A DNA stretch of 64,000 bases from Streptomyces xanthophaeus (GTDB lineage Bacteria; Actinomycetota; Actinomycetes; Streptomycetales; Streptomycetaceae). The notes beneath the pieces were generated by a model. The model saw nothing but the letters and a program-made list of their open reading frames with translations. It had not been told where the DNA came from and ran no database searches. The translations under genes were made by a program, and so were the position numbers. Every line of letters starts with the position of its first letter. Position 1 is the first letter of the stretch. The stretch covers positions 8,173,146 to 8,237,145 of the forward strand of contig NZ_CP076543.1 of assembly GCF_030440515.1 (NCBI RefSeq). Reading direction: 5' to 3'. This document shows, piece after piece, positions 28,501-34,358 of the stretch.

Positions 28501-28553
28501 GGCGGACCGTACTGGCAGAGATGATCGGCGCCACGCCACCCGACCACGGCTGA
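25533..28553 (+). CDS. NRPS terminal protein: C - adenylation C-terminal remnant - T - SDR
   Basis: This 1006-residue protein has an unusual order. A condensation domain (about 70-490) has HHIAVDG at 197-203 and a normal latch (GLCVNTLPVRV). Then comes only the C-terminal part of an adenylation domain (about 529-606): HPGVADATVV, PVAYAVLHD, LPPEAVPATVTLLDVLPR. The A10 lysine motif is degenerate (AAGPLDHTRLP) and the whole N-terminal adenylation core is absent, so it cannot activate an amino acid. A carrier domain follows (LGGHSLKAVQL, Ser645). Residues 707-1006 form an extended SDR: GTVLVTGATGGVGAFV, EGDLSDLAGL, VSSVDAYG and the catalytic pair Tyr832-Lys836 in SPYGRAKLD. The tail probably reduces or modifies the carrier-bound chain and may release it. 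Confidence 0.88.
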   Translation: MSTDTDSAARDRRQQLQQELLRRARAGTARRATAEAEPTAGASAGRDGHAPQDTVPSATPTTAPQAAGVPLSRAQRRMWLMERLGGAGDSYHVPFATRVRGPFDVAAFSTALTQLVARHAILRTRYTEHEGEPCQEVLPTPRTVAVHVVDTDADAMDAPQLLRRETGRPFDLAAGDAVRALVLRHGPQDHTVLLTFHHIAVDGASLETVATELAALYTAATGGTSRHALAAPPQYADHARREHDALPGFEAELNRWSDLLADAAPPRLPRPAAAAPHTAARPGAAHRVPLAPTVPEALRALGAQRQATLFAVSLTAAFAALHRLTGDDDLVIGVAGTHRSGTAMRGLVGLCVNTLPVRVDVSGDPSFAQLLRRVSAALLEAQRHRHIPFDLVLERLGAGARGADGTALVRVTSDVLGEPTVLRLPGTSAEYVDIPSDGAKFTLSYGLVPGGDDTRPQALVQYDPNALDDTVAEAAVRDYAALLHAVAADPELALSKLALTGPSDGSGSGDGAAPGDDDGPQGDRHPAAQALRAHPGVADATVVRPGQGPPVAYAVLHDSVGPSGHELLGLLRRSLPPEAVPATVTLLDVLPRSAAGPLDHTRLPGTSTPNAPSGPRAAAVRETFTAVLGVSPSPDDDFFALGGHSLKAVQLAERLRTDLGLPLTGLDVLQARTPRALTALLDERAAQQSAAKTASRPAPRSRDIRPGTVLVTGATGGVGAFVVRELAAQGRPVLALARPESAHLIATEGVDVIEGDLSDLAGLRDAVAQADAVVHSACTFTRHDVDLAAMETMVDAWRRGPFVFVSSVDAYGHPGTDRVAEEAPPHEPVSPYGRAKLDCEAMLLRAAGTEGRGGASAVRSPLVWGAHDRLREQLRWGAIGTLYQAAREGRPIDLPRPGTGGHGWYGAAWVHAAALARAVAESLDRPVHGVANACSGHVSWHDLAQDLTELHGTRADFRTTEAVPRDLDHRWHYDSARLARPLRARPGEDRRTVLAEMIGATPPDHG

Positions 28554-28561
28554 CCCGCCGC

Positions 28562-28598
28562 CTGCGCCCGGAGCACCCCGAGGGGGCCCCGGGCGCAG
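28562..28598 (+). terminator. Hairpin ending the NRPS locus
   Basis: CTGCGCCCGG (28562-28571) pairs perfectly with CCGGGCGCAG (28589-28598) nine bases after the last NRPS stop. It probably terminates the locus transcript. Confidence 0.65.
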
Positions 28599-28844
28599 CA
28601 CGCCCGAGGCGTGAGCCGACCGTGGCCGAGGACGACATCGGCCACGCCCACGGCATGCCGGACCGGGGCCGTAGTCGGGCCGGCAGCCCACCACTGCCAT
28701 CCGGCACGTACGCGCCGGGCTCCCAGGCTCATCCGCGGTGGTCTCCCAGTCACCGAGTCGGCGAGTGATCGTGCCGAGATACCAGCGGTGTTGTTCAAAA
28801 CCTGACAACCTGACGGGACACTGAACCGCCCGGGAGGACTCGCC

Positions 28845-29963
28845 ATGACCGAAACTCTGATCGACGCCACCGACGCCGGTGGAGAGGACGCCGATCGGGA
28901 GGCCGTCGAGCATGAGCGGGCCGAACTGAGGGAGTTCATCAAAGGGCTGAGCGCGGACGACATCAAGTCGGGCGGCTGGTTCACCAAACTCAGCGCCCAG
29001 GCCCTGAGCTCCTACACGGCCAAGGTCAACTGGCAGTACTTCCAGGAGCGGTACGAGGGCGTACCCGCAGACGGCATAGTCGAGCAGCGGATCAAGATGG
29101 CGGCCCGGTACGCCGCCCTCGAAGGCGGTCTCTCCGCCGGTGCCTACTCGGCGGCCGTCGTCGCCACCATCGGGAGCCTCGGCGGTGCCTCGCCGGCGAC
29201 GTTCCCGGCAGCCGTCGCGACCGTCATGGTCGACGTCGCGTTCATCACCCGGCTCCAGCTCCGCCTGGCCTACGACATCGCAGTCCTCTACCGGGTCCCG
29301 CTCGACCTCTCCGACCCCGACGACATGTGGAAGCTCATTCGAGTCGCCTTCACGATCAAGAGCGGAGAAGTGGTCCGGGAAGGCGTGGTCAAGGCGGTCC
29401 CGGTCTTCGTACGGCCGGTGATCAAGCGCTTCTACTCCGGAACGGTCCTGACCGCCGCGAAGGGACTTCCCGTCGTCGGAAAGCACCTCCTGCAACGCAA
29501 CATCATCAAGATCGGTATCCCTGCGGTCGGCGTTCCCCTCGCCGTGGTGTTGAACCGCTACACGACGCTGCTCGCGGGGCGGCACGCACAAGCCGTCTTC
29601 CGGAACGAGGCCCGGGTGATCGAAATCGCCGAGGGCCTGAGCGAACGGAGCCGGCACCCGCAGTTGGCGCTGTGGGTCGCGTGGCTCGTCATCACGGCGG
29701 ACCGGAAGATCGCCGACGACGAGACGCTGTTGATGCGGCACTTGGTGAGGCTGGTCCGGGATCGGCACCAGGTGGTCGACGAACGCCTCGCTCACACCGT
29801 CGACATGGATCCCGCCGAGGTGTGGCGACGCCTGGACGCCGAGCCGGGGGACCTCAGCGATCTCCTCGACGTGGCGGACCGGGTGGCCATGGTGGACGGC
29901 CCCGTCACCGCACGCGAAAAGGCCGTCATCTCCGAACTCCAGGACCGCTGCCGCCGAACCTGA
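28845..29963 (+). CDS. EcsC-like/TerB-like hypothetical protein
   Basis: This 372-residue protein is of unknown role. The middle (about 85-190) has glycine/alanine-rich amphipathic helices and VDVAFITRLQLRLAYDIAVL, reminiscent of EcsC-family proteins. Residues 195-250 contain a basic hydrophobic segment (KFYSGTV-like turn, then IIKIGIPAVGVPLAVVLN) that may associate with membrane. The C-terminal 110 residues look like a TerB-type helical domain: LALWVAWLVITADRKIADDE, then DVADRVAMVDGPVTAREKAV, with the acidic residues spaced as in TerB metal-binding helices. ATG 28845 follows GGGAGGA. It lies beyond the NRPS terminator, so it is probably an independent gene. Confidence 0.6.
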   Translation: MTETLIDATDAGGEDADREAVEHERAELREFIKGLSADDIKSGGWFTKLSAQALSSYTAKVNWQYFQERYEGVPADGIVEQRIKMAARYAALEGGLSAGAYSAAVVATIGSLGGASPATFPAAVATVMVDVAFITRLQLRLAYDIAVLYRVPLDLSDPDDMWKLIRVAFTIKSGEVVREGVVKAVPVFVRPVIKRFYSGTVLTAAKGLPVVGKHLLQRNIIKIGIPAVGVPLAVVLNRYTTLLAGRHAQAVFRNEARVIEIAEGLSERSRHPQLALWVAWLVITADRKIADDETLLMRHLVRLVRDRHQVVDERLAHTVDMDPAEVWRRLDAEPGDLSDLLDVADRVAMVDGPVTAREKAVISELQDRCRRT

Positions 29964-30128
29964 CGCCGGCAGCCGGACGGGCGGCCCCGTGCTCGCGGAG
30001 GACGGGTCCGCGATGCGGATGGGGGACGAGATGGGACGGCGGCCCCCCTCACCGGTCCGGCGGTCGGCTGGGACGCCAGTCCCGATGGGTCCGACCGGGC
30101 GAACGGGCAAGGGGGGCCGTCCGCCGGT

Positions 30129-30386
30129 TCACCGTTGGTACTGCAGAGCGTCGGCACCCGCAGCGATGACTTCGGCGAGCCGGTTGGCGAAGTCCGCGTT
30201 GCATCCACCGAGTCGGACGAAACCGTGGCTGGCCACCGGCCCGTCGTTGCACAGAGAGGGAAGGGTCATGCCGGCGAGCGCGAGCGCCGCCTGCAGCTTG
30301 GTGACCGCGTCTTGGCCGTCCTGGTAGGCGGCGTCCTGACGCCGCTTGTACTGCATCCGCTCGGCGTGGGTCAGTTCGTACACCAT
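30129..30386 (-). CDS. Small hypothetical protein
   Basis: This 85-residue soluble protein begins MVYELTHAERMQYKRRQDAA and continues with a Gln/Asp-rich helix (YQDGQDAVTKLQAALALAG). A central CNDGPVASHGFVRLGGCNAD contains two cysteines and a histidine, followed by ANRLAEVIAAGADALQYQR. I do not recognise the family. AAGGG lies upstream of the ATG. A direct repeat of TCAGGTATG sits about 20 bases further upstream and could belong to its promoter. It is convergent with the EcsC/TerB-like gene. Confidence 0.5.
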   Translation of the reverse strand: MVYELTHAERMQYKRRQDAAYQDGQDAVTKLQAALALAGMTLPSLCNDGPVASHGFVRLGGCNADFANRLAEVIAAGADALQYQR

Positions 30387-31043
30387 GGTTCTTGCCCTTC
30401 GTATCAGGTATGTCAGGTATGGCAGTTGTCAGAGGTGAGGCGCCGGAGCGCGTCGTGGATCGGTTCGGCCGGGTTCGGCCGGTCCGGTCGTCGGGGTACG
30501 GCCCCCGGCCCGGTTCACCGCGCCTGGGCACACGGGTGCCATGGGCGCCGCAGCGTTGATCACACGGCAGGCCCGGGGGGCGAGCCACGGCCTGGGCCGC
30601 AGCCCGGTGAACAGGCTCCGGACCTGCGCATGGACCGTCGGGTTGAGTCTGCGCACCGCCCGTGACTATCGGTTTCGATCTTCGTTTCAAGGGTGCAGGC
30701 GAGCACCCTTCTGACGCGTGGGGAGGACCGGGTTGACCAGGAAGTCGGCGGCTGTCACCGCCTCCGCCCATCGCGGTCGCCGCGCACCGGACGCACGGCA
30801 CTCCTGCGCCGTGGCCCTGCGGCGCCGACCCCGCCGGCCCGTCGCGGACACCTCACGGCCGGCTCCCCGCAGGCGGCATCAGCACCTCGGTTCGTCGGCA
30901 CCGGGACTGTCGGCCGGCCGGACTCCACCCATGGTGCGAAGGTGAGCGCCCGACCCTCCCGCGGGAGCGCGCCGTCCCTTGCCGACCGGACAGCTGGAGG
31001 ATGCCGAGGTTGCCCCCGAGACACCACCGCACACGTACGACCG
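30387..31043. other. 657-bp gap without a convincing gene
   Basis: The only candidate is a minus-strand frame from GTG 30656 to 30429 (75 codons, starting RRLNPTVHAQVRSLFTG), with no ribosome site and no family match. Nothing else is supported. Confidence 0.4.
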
Positions 31044-31949
31044 TCATGCGCCGTACCCGAATCTGCGCCCGCTGGACGGAGAGCGGCCTGTCCTTCTGTC
31101 CGCCGCTGGCGCCGCGGAGTAGCCGGGACGGACACCGTCCGGGCCACTGCGGGCCTTGGCCGTCTGCCCGGTTCCCAGCACAGGGGCCGGAGCGTTCCGG
31201 TGTCGTGGAGCGGCCTGGCGGGGCGGCCGCGTGAGCGTGATCTGGCGGACCAGTTGCTGGAAGCAGGCCAGCGCGGCGATGGCGGGAAGCGCGGACGACG
31301 TCTCGGCGGCGAGCGTTCTGGGTGCCTGAGCCACGCACAGAAGCGTCGCCAAGGTGGAGAACAGCAGAACGATCGACCAGGAATGAAGCGCGCGGCGCTG
31401 GTGCAGCGCGGACCTGAGGATGGACAGGGAGGCGACCGTCCAAGGCCCGTAGATGAGCAGGGGCCACCAGCTCACCACATCGCGGGCCGTGTGGAGTCCT
31501 GCGCTGTGACGCAGGGCGTCACAGATGGCCACCCCGCTGAGCACGCTCACCAGGGCGGCGATGACGGCGACCAGTACGGCGGTGAACAGGCTGCCCGTTT
31601 GCAGCAGGGTCGCCACCGGCGCTCTCGACGCGTTCCGGCGGTGCCCGCCGGAACCTCGTCCGGGCGGCCGCTCGGCAGGGGGCCGGGCCTGCCTCAGCCC
31701 GGCGACGAGGCCGAATGCGCTGACCGTGTCACCTGTGTCCTCGTAACCGACGCGGGTGAAGGACTCCGGCTGTCCCGGTACGGGGTTCTCCTGGAGCAGG
31801 TTCGCGAGCTCTTCCACCGGATCCCACGGCAGAGGCGTCTCGCCGGACCTGCCCAGCGGTTCCCCGTGTTCCGGCAGAAGCCAGGACCCGGTGGTGGCCG
31901 GCTGGGGGTGGAGACCGTGGACGTCAGGGTATCCGTACGGCTCATGCAC
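31044..31949 (-). CDS. DUF2637-type membrane protein
   Basis: This 301-residue protein has a soluble N-terminus (about 1-110, Pro/Gly/Arg-rich) and four hydrophobic helices between about 112 and 235. The signature stretch LLIYGPWTVASLSILRSALH, then RALHSWSIVLLFSTLATLLC, VAQAPRTLAAE and ACFQQLVRQITLTRPPRQ, is typical of the Streptomyces DUF2637 (Spd-like) membrane family found on plasmids, integrative elements and chromosomes. The tail is basic and low-complexity. Its start overlaps the end of the upstream small gene by eight bases. Membership suggests a link to mobile DNA, in keeping with the eroded surroundings. Confidence 0.75.
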   Translation of the reverse strand: MHEPYGYPDVHGLHPQPATTGSWLLPEHGEPLGRSGETPLPWDPVEELANLLQENPVPGQPESFTRVGYEDTGDTVSAFGLVAGLRQARPPAERPPGRGSGGHRRNASRAPVATLLQTGSLFTAVLVAVIAALVSVLSGVAICDALRHSAGLHTARDVVSWWPLLIYGPWTVASLSILRSALHQRRALHSWSIVLLFSTLATLLCVAQAPRTLAAETSSALPAIAALACFQQLVRQITLTRPPRQAAPRHRNAPAPVLGTGQTAKARSGPDGVRPGYSAAPAADRRTGRSPSSGRRFGYGA

Positions 31950-32253
31950 GGGAACTGCCGCCCGGGCGCTCGTCGACGGTCGTGGACGGTGCGGTGCTCC
32001 CCGACCTCCGGTCGAACTCGACCTGGATCATGGTCATCGTGCGGAGGAAGTCCTCGAGGACCGAGGACGAGTAACGCAGATCGATTTCGAGACCCTCGTC
32101 CTGCAGTGTTGCGTTCCGGAACTCGCTGGAGCCGGTTGATCCCGGAGTGAAAGTCCACTTTCCGATCCGGGCAGTACCGGTGTGAAAACCACCTCCCCCT
32201 TCGTCTTCTTCTGGAGGCTTGCGGAAGAAGAAGGGGGGCTTTGCTGTTGTCAT
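31942..32253 (-). CDS. Hypothetical protein upstream of DUF2637 gene
   Basis: This 103-residue soluble protein begins MTTAKPPFFFRKPPEEDEGG. The central part GKWTFTPGSTGSSEFRNATL, DEGLEIDLRYSSSVLEDFLR and TMTMIQVEFDRR looks like a compact beta-rich domain. The end is Ser/Thr-rich. I recognise no family. It overlaps the DUF2637 gene, so the two form an operon. The ATG has no good ribosome site; the sequence before it is AT-rich (TTTATGGAAT), which may place the promoter very close to the start. Confidence 0.55.
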   Translation of the reverse strand: MTTAKPPFFFRKPPEEDEGGGGFHTGTARIGKWTFTPGSTGSSEFRNATLQDEGLEIDLRYSSSVLEDFLRTMTMIQVEFDRRSGSTAPSTTVDERPGGSSRA

Positions 32254-32779
32254 ATTCCATAAACGCTGCCGATGTTGGTCAGGGTATGCGCCATCCGGGT
32301 GATGGTGGTGGATGAGTAAGCGCCGACCCCCTCTCTTGTTGATTCCGGTAACACGACAAGAGCCCGGCAGACACGGCCTGCCGCGCTGCTAATCCGCAGC
32401 TCAGGGAGAGGATGAGTGCGGGCCGAAGCAGGCCCACGACGGCTCTGCCGCGCACAGCGCGCCCGCCCGACGGTGCCTTCCATGGATGACCGGATGCGTG
32501 TCCATGCGTCGCCGACTCGCCATATTTTCATCCCTTCATGCCGATTCTTCGGCATCAGGCGCCACCGCCGCACCTGAGCGCGCCGATCCACGGCTTGAGC
32601 CTCTGCGTGCCGACCGATCATCGGTAAAAGGGCTGAGATGCCAGGGTCGGCGGATTGCTGCGCATGGCTGCAATCAGAGGACGGGGCGCAACTCTGCATA
32701 TGCCTCTGCGTTATGCCCGACGATCGAGGGGGCCTAGATCGTGTGCCCCCTTGAGCTTCGACCTTCGAAAGGACCAGCT
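32254..32779. other. 526-bp gap, AT-richer, no gene assigned
   Basis: Reading frames here lack ribosome sites and family resemblance. A CTGC-taatcc-GCAG hairpin near 32385-32400 is the only visible structure. The base composition is lower in GC than the flanking 25 kb. Confidence 0.4.
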
Positions 32780-33109
32780 GTGGGACACCTCCTCCTGTGG
32801 ATCGTGCTGCTCTCTGCCGCACTGGGTACGGGTTGCACCGCGTTCACGTCATCAGGGACAGGCCGTCTGTGGCGCGTCGACGCCCTTGAGCTGAGGCGGC
32901 AGCAACGCTTCAGGCACGTCCTGTCCTGCCATGTGGACGCCATGCGGCTGTCTCGCCGGCAAGCCGCGGCACGGATGGAGCAGTCTGCGGGCGTCGCGGG
33001 CTGCCCGAGCGTGGATCCGCTCCAGGCCGCCCATGAGGTGTGTTGGCCCCTGCATCACGGCGGGCCGGGGGTGTCGACCCCCGGTGACGGGGGCTCTGGC
33101 TCCCGGTAG
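32780..33109 (+). CDS. Possible small exported protein
   Basis: Translation from GTG 32780 gives 109 residues beginning VGHLLLWIVLLSAALGTGC, a hydrophobic stretch that could be a signal peptide or anchor; LGTGC is only a weak lipobox. The rest is Arg/His-rich (RQQRFRHVLSCHVDAMRLSR) with several cysteines. AAAGGA lies eight bases upstream. No family is recognised and codon third positions are less GC-biased than in neighbouring genes, so it may be a recent or decaying gene. Confidence 0.4.
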   Translation: MGHLLLWIVLLSAALGTGCTAFTSSGTGRLWRVDALELRRQQRFRHVLSCHVDAMRLSRRQAAARMEQSAGVAGCPSVDPLQAAHEVCWPLHHGGPGVSTPGDGGSGSR

Positions 33110-33231
33110 GCCTTCGATGCTACTGCCGCATGACGATGCCCCGATGATCCCGGACGAAATGCCACGCAATTTCTCACACCGGCCGGCTGCGCATCTGAGC
33201 GAAAGGGCGGTCGACAGCGTCGAATCCCTTG

Positions 33232-33336
33232 AAAACCCCGGCAATATACACATCGTCGGCTGGGCAAAAACCCCGGCAATCCGTGCATTGCCGGTTCCGT
33301 AAAAACCCCGGCAATTCGTACATTGCCGGATCCTGG
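33232..33336. repeat. Three tandem 35-bp units, each with an 8-6-8 palindrome
   Basis: Three units start at 33232, 33267 and 33302, exactly 35 bp apart, each opening with AAAACCCCGGCAAT. Each contains CCGGCAAT, six variable bases and ATTGCCGG. The palindrome is perfect in units 2 (33273-33294) and 3 (33308-33329), and has two mismatches in unit 1 (33238-33259). The array lies in a gene-poor, AT-richer patch. The regular phasing suggests cooperative protein binding rather than a CRISPR array. Confidence 0.85.
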
Positions 33337-34009
33337 CACCATGGCATCCGTCCTGAACCGGCGACGGTCTGTGCAATTCCCGTTCGACGTGCCTCCGTGC
33401 TAATGGTTGGTGGAAAGAACGGGATATACCCAAAATAAAAAAAGTATCATCCATCTATTCGCGTTCTGTGTGACCAAGGAGCGGCTGATCTCGTGAAGGA
33501 GCATGAGCATGGACCCTGTGGCGGCTTATCGGAACGCGACTCATGGCCGACCGTGCCCCGCTGCGTCCGGCGGGCGGCAGCACGGATGGCGAGCACGGTC
33601 CGGGCCGTGCTGATGCGCGTGACGCGCCGCCTCTCCGGAGCGGGCGCAGCCGGCACCATCACTCCGCCCGGAATGAAAAGTCGATCGGCACAAGTACTTC
33701 AAGACGAGTACCGGGCGGGCTTCCCCCTGCCCTTGCCTCGTCAAGCGAGCGCCGCGAGCGACTCCCACGGATGTCCGTGGTGCCGTTCCCTCGGAAGCCC
33801 CGACCCTCCCGCCCGGCCCGACCCCGAGCACTGAACGGAGGACCTGCCGGACAGTCGCACCGGATCCTGCTCGCCGAGTGGCCCGAGGCGGTCGATGTCA
33901 CGGGTGGTCGCTCGTACGGTCGGGCGGAACCGGACACACCGCCCGGCGAACGGGGTGAGCGTGCCGGCACGGATCATCCCCTGCCGGCATGCGTTTTCCT
34001 GTTCGGACC

Positions 34010-34100
34010 AAGGTGGTTGCGGCAGAACACGTGGCCCGGTGCCTCAAGCCGGGCGGCTGGCTCCTCGTCGGCATGCCGGGGCTGACGACCGTCAGCGGGT
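34010..34100 (+). pseudogene. Possible methyltransferase scar
   Basis: The frame reads KVVAAEHVARCLKPGGWLLV followed by GMPG, which matches the aRvLkPGGxLlv strand of class I SAM-dependent methyltransferases. No glycine-rich SAM loop precedes it and the frame changes composition on both sides, so it looks like a fragment of a lost gene. The 33110-34304 stretch holds no intact gene that I can support. Confidence 0.35.
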
Positions 34101-34304
34101 CGACGCCTTCGGTTCAAGCAGGGGTTTGTCAAGTCCCGAAAGGTCGCGGCATGACCGGGGTGCGGGGGAGAGGGCTTACTCAGGAGATGGACGCACGCGT
34201 GGTGGACGGTTCCCGCCCGGGCGTTCCCAGATGTCCAGAGTTCCAGATTTCCAGGTTCCACCTCGGGGATGTGGAGGCCTTGACCGTTCGGAAGGAGTGA
34301 GCGC

Positions 34305-34358
34305 ATGCGAGTCACCATGGTCTACCCGCTGCCCTGCGTCGGGGGGCGAGCGTCATGA
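34305..34358 (+). CDS. 17-codon leader ORF coupled to the DUF6777 gene
   Basis: ATG 34305 follows the best ribosome site in this region (GGAAGGAG, five to six bases away) and encodes MRVTMVYPLPCVGGRAS. Its stop overlaps the ATG of the DUF6777 gene as ATGA, while that gene has only a weak site of its own. It may serve for translational coupling. The peptide also resembles the first strand of GT-B glycosyltransferases (MRxxMVxPLPxxGG), so it may instead be the remaining start of a lost gene. Confidence 0.45.
   Translation: MRVTMVYPLPCVGGRAS

Noticed and set aside
30429..30656. 75-codon minus-strand frame RRLNPTVHAQ...
   Set aside because: No ribosome site and no recognised family; too weak to call as a gene.
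32360..32430. tRNA-Ser-like stretch with a CTGCTAA loop
   Set aside because: The flanking stems do not pair and there is no T arm with GTTCGA.
33232..33336. Possible CRISPR array (three repeats, 35-bp period)
   Set aside because: The units are similar along their whole length, only three are present, each holds its own palindrome and no cas gene is in the window.
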